The notes beneath the pieces were generated by a model, which saw nothing but the letters and a program-made list of their open reading frames with translations, had not been told where the DNA came from and ran no database searches. From the NCBI GenBank assembly GCA_018677115.1, contig JAHHOC010000351.1, forward strand, positions 1 through 7,686: a stretch of 7,686 nt of DNA, written 5' to 3'. The DNA comes from Arenicella sp. GTDB taxonomy: Bacteria; Pseudomonadota; Gammaproteobacteria; Arenicellales; Arenicellaceae. A program made the position numbers and the translations under genes. Of this stretch, positions 1-5,517 are shown piece by piece; the stretch's first letter is position 1; each line of letters starts with the position of its first letter.

Positions 1-139
1 ACAACAACAGCTCATAATAGGCCGCCAGAGCGGTATTAGCACAGACCATAGCCAGCAGCGCGGCGGCAAACAGAATCAGGCCGCCGGCACTTTCCAGCTT
101 TAAAAACTCAGTGATAAAGGACTTGTCGGTTTGTGGCAT
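1..139 (-). CDS. nhaA: Na+/H+ antiporter NhaA, N-terminal fragment (cut by window edge)
   Basis: Only the first 46 codons are inside the window; the gene runs on past base 1. NhaA is an inner-membrane antiporter that exports sodium in exchange for protons and supports pH and salt homeostasis. The visible N-terminus has a short polar start, then FLKLESAGGLILFAAALLAM and a CAN motif. This matches the start of the NhaA family, where a Ser-Gly-Gly segment leads into the first membrane helix and ends in an (M/C)AN motif. ATG is at 139-137 and is preceded by AGAGGA at 143-148, a good Shine-Dalgarno but only 3-4 bases from the start. It lies 123 bases downstream of ychF on the same strand. With so little sequence the family call is good, but the intactness of the gene cannot be judged. 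Confidence 0.85.
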   Translation of the reverse strand, partial: MPQTDKSFITEFLKLESAGGLILFAAALLAMVCANTALAAYYELLL

Positions 140-188
140 CTTTCCTCTTTAACGCAGCGCTATTTATTGTACTGGTCAGCGTTCTTCT

Positions 189-214
189 GGCTATGAGTCA
201 GGCTTGACGTAGCC
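189..214 (-). other. Nested inverted repeat in the ychF-nhaA gap
   Basis: An outer GGCTA/TAGCC pair (189-193 and 210-214) encloses an inner GTCA/TGAC pair (197-200 and 205-208) with a 4-base loop. This gives a 9-bp hairpin with an asymmetric 3:1 internal loop. On the minus strand it is not followed by a T run, so it is not a canonical intrinsic terminator. It could be an mRNA 3'-end stabiliser, an operator-like site upstream of nhaA, or chance. No convincing promoter for nhaA was found: a TACAAT on the minus strand nearby lacks a -35 partner. Confidence 0.3.
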
Positions 215-262
215 GATGGTGTGGAATTCTCTAATTAACTACTGTTTCCTGATAACCGTGAA

Positions 263-1354
263 TTATACGTTAAACCTGAAATGCACTACATCACCGTCTT
301 GCATGACATAGTCCTTGCCTTCCAGACGCAGTTTGCCGGCTTCCTTAGCTCCCTGTTCGCCACCGTATTTGTCATAGTCGGCGAAAGAAGTTGTTTCTGC
401 GCGAATAAAACCTTTTTCAAAATCGCTGTGAATAACACCGGCTGCTTGAGGAGCAGTATCACCGACGCGAATAGTCCACGCGCGTACTTCTTTTTTGCCG
501 GCAGTAAAATAGGTTTGCAAACCCAATAACTCGTGACCGGCGCGGATCACCCGGTCGAGACCCGGCTCTTGCTGCCCAAGTTCCTGCAAAAACTCAATTT
601 TTTCATCGTCATCCAGTTCGGCTATCTCGGCTTCTATGGCGGCGCAGATGGCTACCACCGCCGAGCCCTCCTGTCTTGCCAACTCAATGACCTTTTCCAG
701 CAAGGGATTACTGTCAAAACCTTCTTCATCCACGTTGGCTATATACATCGTGGGTTTAGCAGTCATCAGACACAGGTGTTTTATTTTGGCAGCATCTTCC
801 TTGTCCAGATTCATCGCCCGAACCGCCTTACCGCTATCGAGATGAGCGGAAACCTGATCCAGAACCTGTTTCAGTTTGATCTGGTCTTTGTCGCCCGCTT
901 TAGATGCTTTAGCAGCGCGATTGATCGCTTTTTCGACTGTCTCCATGTCTGCCAGGCAAAGTTCCGTTTGGATTACTTCAATATCGGATAGCGGGTCAAC
1001 CCTGCCCGCCACATGGACCACATTGTCGTTGTGAAAACAACGCACAACATGCGCTATCGCATCCACCTCACGAATGTTGGCAAGGAACTGATTACCCAGA
1101 CCCTCACCTTTTGAAGCACCTTCTACCAGGCCGGCGATATCTACAAACTCCATGGTAGCCGGAATAATCTTCAGCGGATCGGTTAATTCGGCCAATCGTG
1201 TAAGGCGAGCGTCAGGCACTTCGACAATTCCAACATTGGGTTCTATGGTACAGAATGGATAGTTCTCTGCCTGTATACCAGAGCTGGTCAAGGCGTTGAA
1301 TAGTGTAGACTTGCCAACATTCGGCAATCCCACAATGCCACATTTAAAACCCAT
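263..1354 (-). CDS. ychF: Redox-responsive ribosome-binding ATPase YchF (Obg family)
   Basis: Cytoplasmic P-loop NTPase of the Obg/TRAFAC class that binds ribosomes and, in E. coli, hydrolyses ATP rather than GTP. With this start the protein is 363 residues, the same length as E. coli YchF, and nearly colinear with it. Visible motifs are the P-loop GLPNVGKST (9-17), switch II DIAGL (72-76), and NVDE (207-210) in place of the GTP-specifying NKxD, which fits ATP preference. The TGS domain fills about 278-363 and ends in [11 protein letters not shown]. Cys35 in [10 protein letters not shown] matches the cysteine reported as redox-sensitive in E. coli YchF. The start is the ATG at 1354-1352, with GAGGAG at 1363-1368 spaced 8 bases. 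A 13-residue upstream in-frame extension (to 1393) is not family-like and would bypass that ribosome binding site. It follows pth by 69 bases, the pairing seen in many gammaproteobacteria. Confidence 0.98.
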   Translation of the reverse strand: MGFKCGIVGLPNVGKSTLFNALTSSGIQAENYPFCTIEPNVGIVEVPDARLTRLAELTDPLKIIPATMEFVDIAGLVEGASKGEGLGNQFLANIREVDAIAHVVRCFHNDNVVHVAGRVDPLSDIEVIQTELCLADMETVEKAINRAAKASKAGDKDQIKLKQVLDQVSAHLDSGKAVRAMNLDKEDAAKIKHLCLMTAKPTMYIANVDEEGFDSNPLLEKVIELARQEGSAVVAICAAIEAEIAELDDDEKIEFLQELGQQEPGLDRVIRAGHELLGLQTYFTAGKKEVRAWTIRVGDTAPQAAGVIHSDFEKGFIRAETTSFADYDKYGGEQGAKEAGKLRLEGKDYVMQDGDVVHFRFNV

Positions 1355-1423
1355 ACTGCATTCTCCTCGCTGGACGTTGCCAACCTGAATCATTGGTAGT
1401 AAAGACTGAGGGACGAAAATACC

Positions 1424-2020
1424 TCATGGATTTCCGCCTAGATTTGTATGCAGCTCATTCATTGCGGCAGCAAAATCACCCTCAACAATCAAGTCAATCA
1501 CTCGTAGTGATTCTGCTATTGCATGTTCGATTTTCGCCTGATCGTCTTTGCTGGCCCTTTTTAATACATAGCTGGAAACATCGCGACCCGTACCGGGGTG
1601 ACCTATACCAATACGCAGGCGGGCGAAATCTTTGCTGCCGGTCTGTTGAATTACATCTCGCAAACCATTGTTACCACCGTGCCCGCCGCTCAACTTGAGC
1701 CGGGCGATACCAGCATCCAGATCCAGTTCGTCATGCACAAGCAGAATTTCCGGCAAATCAATTTTGTAATACTGCGTCGCTGCGACCACGGCCTTGCCAC
1801 TCAAATTCATGAATGTATCGGGAGCAAGCAGGCGCACTTGCTGGCCGGCAATCACAGCTTTACAACTGCGGCCAAAGCAGTGCTTATCGGTTTTCAGGGT
1901 AGCGCCAATTTGTCGGCACAACTCTTCGAGAAACAAAAACCCGGCATTGTGCCGGGTTTTTGAATATTGCTCGCCCGGATTGCCGAGGCCGACAATCAGC
2001 TTGATTGGCGATAGGTTCAT
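1424..2020 (-). CDS. pth: Peptidyl-tRNA hydrolase
   Basis: Cytoplasmic esterase that releases peptide from peptidyl-tRNA that has dropped off the ribosome, recycling tRNA; essential in most bacteria. It has 198 residues (E. coli 194). Family residues are present: Asn14 in GLGNPG, catalytic His24 in TRHNAG, Asn72 in FMNLSGKA, Asp97 in VHDELD, Asn118 in GGHGGNNGL, and RLRIGIGHPG (134-143). The residue matching E. coli His113 (published numbering) is Asn117 here. ATG is at 2020-2018, only 5 bases after the rplY stop. No clear Shine-Dalgarno lies at normal spacing, so its translation probably depends on ribosomes finishing rplY. The codons for residues 20-29 form a terminator-like hairpin, annotated separately. 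The gap to ychF is 69 bases with no terminator visible. Confidence 0.98.
   Translation of the reverse strand: MNLSPIKLIVGLGNPGEQYSKTRHNAGFLFLEELCRQIGATLKTDKHCFGRSCKAVIAGQQVRLLAPDTFMNLSGKAVVAATQYYKIDLPEILLVHDELDLDAGIARLKLSGGHGGNNGLRDVIQQTGSKDFARLRIGIGHPGTGRDVSSYVLKRASKDDQAKIEHAIAESLRVIDLIVEGDFAAAMNELHTNLGGNP
1935..1961 (-). terminator. Terminator-like hairpin inside the pth coding sequence
   Basis: Two perfectly complementary 11-base arms (1935-1945 and 1951-1961) flank a 5-base loop. Each arm is six G/C bases plus a run of five A or T, so the minus-strand RNA would have A5, a GC-rich stem, and U5 followed by GUUU. That is the textbook form of an intrinsic terminator, and it is symmetrical, so it would read on both strands. 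It lies about 60 bases into pth and encodes the catalytic TRHNAGF motif, a conserved protein sequence that itself favours a CGGC...GCCG palindrome. The structure is seen directly; any termination or attenuation of pth and ychF is inference, and translating ribosomes would normally melt it. Confidence 0.4.
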
Positions 2021-2025
2021 TTGAG

Positions 2026-2721
2026 TTATTCGTTTGAACCGCCTTCTTCAGGTGTCTCGCCTGTCTCAGCTGCTTCGCCTTCAACCGCTTCACCGTCTTC
2101 ACCTTCAAGTTCTTCAACTTCCTCTTCCTCGGCTGCCTGTATCCTCGGTGCCAGTACTGATGCCACAGGCAACTCGAGGTCGGATTCCTGCACGGAGCTG
2201 GCTAATGAAACGCCCTCCGGCAGCACAACCTCACCGAGACTGACTGATTCACCCATTTCCAGGCCTGAAACGTCTACTGAAACGTATTCCGGCAGGTCTG
2301 AACCAAGACAGCTAACATCAATGGACGTCATGCTGTGAGCCAGGATGCCAAACTCCAATTTCACACCGGGCGCTTCTTCCTCACCGCTAAAGTGCAGGGG
2401 CACGGTCATGGTAATGGTGTCCTTACGACTCACCCGTTGAAAATCCAGATGCATAACCTGCTGTTTGAACGGATGCATTTGTACATCGCGCAATATAGCC
2501 CGTTGCAGATCATCTCCAACGTGCAGTTGTACCAATGCGGAATGGAAAGACTCTACCGCCAGTTGCATCATAATCTTATTATGATCAACTAACAGGTATT
2601 GCTCATCTTCTCCACCGCCATAGACCACCACCGGGACTTGGCCATTACGTCGCGAACGACGGCTGGCTGCGGTACCGGATCCGGCTCTTACTTCAGCTTC
2701 TACTATAAAATTAGCACTCAT
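2026..2721 (-). CDS. rplY: 50S ribosomal protein L25, long Ctc/TL5 form
   Basis: Binds 5S rRNA in the large ribosomal subunit. The protein has 231 residues, so it is the long two-domain Ctc/TL5 form rather than the 94-residue E. coli L25. The N-terminal L25 domain (about 4-92) has the basic stretch ASRRSRRNGQVPVVVYGG and ends in the conserved HPFKQQVMHLDF. The C-terminal beta domain covers about 100-192. Residues 197-231 form a low-complexity acidic tail, mostly Glu with Gly and Ala, as is common in gammaproteobacterial Ctc proteins. ATG is at 2721-2719 with a modest AGAGA upstream. It lies 76 bases after prs, so it may be read through or have its own promoter. A weak TTGTCG, 17-base spacer, TTAATT arrangement in that gap is too poor to call. 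Its TAA is 5 bases before pth. Confidence 0.97.
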   Translation of the reverse strand: MSANFIVEAEVRAGSGTAASRRSRRNGQVPVVVYGGGEDEQYLLVDHNKIMMQLAVESFHSALVQLHVGDDLQRAILRDVQMHPFKQQVMHLDFQRVSRKDTITMTVPLHFSGEEEAPGVKLEFGILAHSMTSIDVSCLGSDLPEYVSVDVSGLEMGESVSLGEVVLPEGVSLASSVQESDLELPVASVLAPRIQAAEEEEVEELEGEDGEAVEGEAAETGETPEEGGSNE

Positions 2722-2797
2722 TACTGTTCTCTTGTAATTAAGTTATCTTCCAATCACGCGACAAATATTCTATCTCGTGGACTAAATTTTCTGCCGA

Positions 2798-3754
2798 TTA
2801 ATCATCTTCAGAAAATAACGAACTCACAGAATCACTAACTGTGATCCTGCGAATCGATTCGCCCAGCAAGTGTGCAATCGACAGCTGTCGAATCTTGTTG
2901 CTTGCTGCTGCTGCATCGGAAAGTGGAATTGTGTTGGTTACCACCACCTCATCCATATCAGACGCATTTATTCGGTTAACTGCCTCGCCGGACAATACCG
3001 GATGAGTACAGTACGCGCGCACCGCTGTGGCGCCTTTCTCTTTAAGCGCATCGGCCGCCTTACAGAGCGTGTTGGCAGTGTCGACCATATCGTCAATCAG
3101 TACGCAACTTCGCCCTTCGACCTCACCAATCAGGTTCATCACCTTGGCAACATTGGCCTTGGGGCGGCGTTTGTCGATAATGGCCAAGTCAACACCGAGC
3201 CTTTTGGCAAGTGCCCTGGCACGAACCACACCACCAATATCCGGAGAAACAACAATTAAATTGTCTTCCTCGAGACCACGGATGTCATCCAGCAACACCG
3301 GCGAACCGTAAATATTATCCGTCGGTATATCAAAAAACCCCTGTATTTGATCGGCATGCAAGTCCATGGTTAATACTCGGTCTGCGCCGGCCGTGCTCAC
3401 CATTGAAGCAATTAGCTTTGCACTGATCGGAACTCGCGAGTTACGTGGGCGTCGATCCTGGCGTGCATAACCATAATATGGCATTACTGCTGTTATCCGC
3501 CTTGCCGACGAACGGTTGCAAGCGTCGATCATCAACAGAAGTTCAATCAGGTTTTTATGACTCGGTGCACAGGTAGGCTGAACAATAAATACATCGCGAC
3601 CACGAACATTCTCTAAAATTTCGACCGTGATTTCACCATCACTGAATTGTTCGACCCGAGCTTTCCCTAGAGGAACTTTCAAGTAATCAACCACCTGCGC
3701 GGTCAAATCAGGATTCGCATTACCACTGAAAATAGTCAGATTATCAATCGACAC
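2798..3754 (-). CDS. prs: Ribose-phosphate pyrophosphokinase (PRPP synthetase)
   Basis: Cytoplasmic enzyme that transfers pyrophosphate from ATP to ribose 5-phosphate to make PRPP, the precursor of purines, pyrimidines, NAD, His and Trp. It has 318 residues (E. coli 315), class I. Motifs: FSDGE (37-41) and ENVRG (48-52) near the N-terminus, RQDRR (98-102) for [14 protein letters not shown] (131-141) including a metal-binding His, [17 protein letters not shown] (168-184), DKRR (194-197) with the catalytic-type Lys, and the PRPP loop DDMVDTANT (221-229). The usual second Gly in the DT(A/G)GT part of that loop is Asn228 here. The start codon is GTG at 3754-3752, supported by GAGGAG at 3762-3767 spaced 7 bases and by agreement with the family N-terminus. 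It lies 146 bases downstream of tRNA-Gln. No strong promoter was found between them. Confidence 0.98.
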   Translation of the reverse strand: MSIDNLTIFSGNANPDLTAQVVDYLKVPLGKARVEQFSDGEITVEILENVRGRDVFIVQPTCAPSHKNLIELLLMIDACNRSSARRITAVMPYYGYARQDRRPRNSRVPISAKLIASMVSTAGADRVLTMDLHADQIQGFFDIPTDNIYGSPVLLDDIRGLEEDNLIVVSPDIGGVVRARALAKRLGVDLAIIDKRRPKANVAKVMNLIGEVEGRSCVLIDDMVDTANTLCKAADALKEKGATAVRAYCTHPVLSGEAVNRINASDMDEVVVTNTIPLSDAAAASNKIRQLSIAHLLGESIRRITVSDSVSSLFSEDD

Positions 3755-3761
3755 TTATGCT

Positions 3762-3767
3762 CTCCTC
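3762..3767 (-). promoter_or_regulatory. Shine-Dalgarno that fixes the GTG start of prs
   Basis: GAGGAG on the minus strand sits 7 bases before the GTG at 3754-3752. No ATG or TTG at suitable spacing offers a better start, so GTG initiation is well supported. Confidence 0.85.
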
Positions 3768-3841
3768 ATCCCCGTTTTTGCGATTTTATTAATTGTTGGC
3801 CTGTTTCAATTTTGACCAGCGTGAGTGAGCCTGATTTTAGT

Positions 3842-3872
3842 TGGCAACCTGATTAAAGCTAGTCAGCTGCCA
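3842..3872 (-). other. Hairpin between tRNA-Gln and prs
   Basis: On the minus-strand transcript, TGGCA pairs with TGCCA and an inner CTGA pairs with TCAG. A G.U pair and a single bulged base join them, giving about 10 base pairs around a 10-base loop. It starts 28 bases after the encoded CCA of tRNA-Gln and ends 87 bases before the prs start. No U run follows, so it is not a standard intrinsic terminator. It could mark a processing site that frees the tRNA, protect the 5' end of the prs message, or pause polymerase. Fold is seen; function is inference. Confidence 0.4.
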
Positions 3873-3900
3873 GATTGACCTCACATACATGCTAGAGAAT

Positions 3901-3976
3901 TGGCTGGGGTGGAAGGATTCGAACCTTCGAATGCCGGAATCAAAATCCGGTGCCTTAACCACTTGGCCACACCCCA
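3901..3976 (-). tRNA. tRNA-Gln(UUG), with encoded CCA
   Basis: Reading the minus strand from 3976, a complete 76-base cloverleaf is visible: acceptor TGGGGTG/CACCCCA (7 pairs), D stem GCC/GGC with a 10-base loop containing GTGGTTAA, anticodon stem CCGGA/TCCGG with loop TTTTGAT, variable CATTC, and T stem GAAGG/CCTTC with loop TTCGAAT. It ends in discriminator G and an encoded CCA. The anticodon TTG reads CAA and, by wobble, CAG codons. It closely resembles E. coli tRNA-Gln. It sits between ispE (50 bases upstream) and prs (146 bases downstream), with no terminator-like U run on either side, so it is probably cut from a longer transcript by RNase P and RNase E-type processing. A possible TATGAA -10 close to its 5' end lacks a -35 match. 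Confidence 0.98.
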
Positions 3977-4026
3977 GTGCACTCTTCATAAAAGTTTCAA
4001 CGGGTGCCGTATTCCCCAATCTGATG

Positions 4027-4875
4027 CTAATCAAATGCAGTTCGCAGCGGGTGGACATTTAGCCCCCTGGCAACGAATCCGGTTGAATCTGATGGCTTGA
4101 TCGAAAGCAGCTCAAGGCCCTGTTGCCGGTCAGAAAGCGGCAAAAATACCGAGCTTCCGGAACCACTCATACGGGCCGGTCCAAATTCGCATAACCACTC
4201 CAGCAAGGCATCAACTTGCGGGTAATCAGACCGCACCAGGGGTTCAAGCTGATTTTCCCCAAATAACACGTCCACGCCCTGCTCGAGAGCGCGTATTTTC
4301 TTCGCCCGAGGCCTCGCTGTCAATTGTTTATGTGCAAAAACCTCAGCTGTTGAAACGGCCACATTGGGAGTGACAATCAAATACCAGTGTTGTGGAAATT
4401 GAGCTGGGGTCAATTGTTCGCCAACGCCTTCTGCCCAGGCCGCTTGACCCATGACAAACACCGGCACATCAGCCCCGAGTTGCAGACCGAGTGTCGCTAA
4501 CTGTTGCCGCTCGAGATCAAGTTGCCATAAATGGTTGAGCGCCAACAATGTGGTGGCGGCATCCGAACTGCCACCGCCCAGACCACCGCCCATCGGCAGG
4601 CGCTTGATTAAATCAATATCTACGCCAAGTTCAGGATCGGCGAATGATTTAAGCAGCTGTGCTGCTCTGAGACAAATGTCCTCCTGTTCACTAAAGCCGA
4701 GATCATAGCGGCGTGTGATCTGCCCGCTTCGATTGACCGTAAAATGCATTTCATCACCGTAATCCAAAAACTGAAAGGCGGTTTGTAGTTCGTGATAACC
4801 ATCGGCTCTTTTGCCAACCACGTGCAAAAATAAATTAATTTTTCCCGGGGCCGGCCACGCAGTCAGATTTACCAT
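4027..4875 (-). CDS. ispE: 4-diphosphocytidyl-2-C-methyl-D-erythritol kinase
   Basis: Cytoplasmic GHMP-family kinase that phosphorylates 4-diphosphocytidyl-2-C-methylerythritol with ATP, the fourth step of the MEP pathway to isopentenyl diphosphate. It has 282 residues, about the E. coli length. Motif 1 PAPGKINLFLHV (8-19) carries the catalytic-type Lys12. Motif 2, the glycine-rich phosphate loop PMGGGLGGGSSDAA, is at 94-107. Asp136 in GADVPVF matches the catalytic Asp. Motif 3 ARMSGSGSSVF is at 234-244. The ATG at 4875-4873 overlaps the end of lolB by 7 bases (the lolB TAA lies inside ATGGTAA), with AGGG about 6 bases upstream, so translation is probably coupled to lolB. It ends in TAG, 50 bases before tRNA-Gln. 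Nothing looks broken. Confidence 0.98.
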   Translation of the reverse strand: MVNLTAWPAPGKINLFLHVVGKRADGYHELQTAFQFLDYGDEMHFTVNRSGQITRRYDLGFSEQEDICLRAAQLLKSFADPELGVDIDLIKRLPMGGGLGGGSSDAATTLLALNHLWQLDLERQQLATLGLQLGADVPVFVMGQAAWAEGVGEQLTPAQFPQHWYLIVTPNVAVSTAEVFAHKQLTARPRAKKIRALEQGVDVLFGENQLEPLVRSDYPQVDALLEWLCEFGPARMSGSGSSVFLPLSDRQQGLELLSIKPSDSTGFVARGLNVHPLRTAFD

Positions 4876-5510
4876 TGCCAGCCCTGTGTTATCAGCCGCA
4901 CTTTCACTGTCTGCTGTTTTTCATCTCCGAGGTTTTTAATGGCAGTAAGTTTGCGCGGTAACCGGCCGGCATTATTTCCTGCGCCATAGTCACGGTAATC
5001 CGAGTAGCTAATTTCCCACCCAAGCTGCTGAATAAGCGACACTTGATCGGCTTGGTTCACGCGATAGCGGAATGGTTCGTTGGGGAGCGGCACAACAAAC
5101 AACCAGTGCGTCAAGGCCTCAACCGGAATCGGCCACCCGACAATTTCCGTTAACAGCTGTTCAGCGCTGTGACCAGTGTACATAATCCCCTTGCTATCAC
5201 TGAGTTGCACACCGTATTCATCAAACTCCAGTTCGACTGCACCAGCACCTAATGGCCCAAAGAGTCTTACTTTGTTAGCCTGATCCTGGTGCTGCCAAAT
5301 CATATTTGCCTGTTCGCTGATATCCGATGTACGTATACCCACTTTGGCATCGTAACGCCAGACAGGAAGCTCAGCTCTTTTTCGGCTTTGTGCAAATCTC
5401 TGGCTGTCTGTGCGCCAACGCAGATCTGATTCCGGTATCACAACTCCATGTTGGCATGCAGTCAACGCCAGCGACGCGACGAAAAATATAAAGCGCCTCA
5501 GCTGCAGCAC
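4869..5510 (-). CDS. lolB: Outer-membrane lipoprotein receptor LolB
   Basis: LolB takes lipoproteins from the periplasmic carrier LolA and inserts them into the inner leaflet of the outer membrane; it is itself a lipoprotein. It has 213 residues (E. coli LolB 207). A short signal peptide runs MLQLRRFIFF through VASLALTAC, with lipobox LTAC and lipidated Cys19. Residue 20 is Gln, so there is no Asp+2 inner-membrane retention signal. Family-like segments are VRLFGPLGAGAVELEF (81-96), matching the LolB loop containing NPLGSTEL, and VQLSDSKGIMYTG (101-113), AEQLLTEIVGWPIPVEALTHWL (116-137) and GWEISYSDYRDYG (164-176). The start is GTG at 5510-5508. The only Shine-Dalgarno-like bases are TAGG at 5517-5520, which overlap the TPR gene stop codon, suggesting coupling. 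No alternative start preserves the signal peptide. It overlaps ispE by 7 bases. Confidence 0.93.
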   Translation of the reverse strand: MLQLRRFIFFVASLALTACQHGVVIPESDLRWRTDSQRFAQSRKRAELPVWRYDAKVGIRTSDISEQANMIWQHQDQANKVRLFGPLGAGAVELEFDEYGVQLSDSKGIMYTGHSAEQLLTEIVGWPIPVEALTHWLFVVPLPNEPFRYRVNQADQVSLIQQLGWEISYSDYRDYGAGNNAGRLPRKLTAIKNLGDEKQQTVKVRLITQGWQW

Positions 5511-5517
5511 AAGTGAC

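Noticed and set aside
204..231. TTGACG on the plus strand as a -35 box
   Set aside because: No matching -10 at 16-18 bases and no plus-strand gene follows it.
533..991. 152-codon open frame on the plus strand inside ychF
   Set aside because: It is antisense to the conserved ychF coding sequence and its Phe/Gln-rich translation is typical of a shadow frame.
1355..1393. 13-residue N-terminal extension of YchF
   Set aside because: The family starts at [15 protein letters not shown], and the GAGGAG at 1363-1368 is correctly placed for the internal ATG only.
2034..2243. Repetitive Leu/Pro/Ser-rich plus-strand frames opposite rplY
   Set aside because: They are the reverse reading of the GA-rich codons for the acidic tail of L25; no start signal or family resemblance.
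3783..3808. TTGAAA and TAAAAT on the minus strand upstream of prs as a promoter
   Set aside because: The spacer is only 14 bases, too short for a sigma70 promoter of this quality.
4000..4010. Short inverted repeat (ACGG/CCGT, 3-base loop) between ispE and tRNA-Gln
   Set aside because: Only 4 bp and without a U tract; too small to call a terminator.
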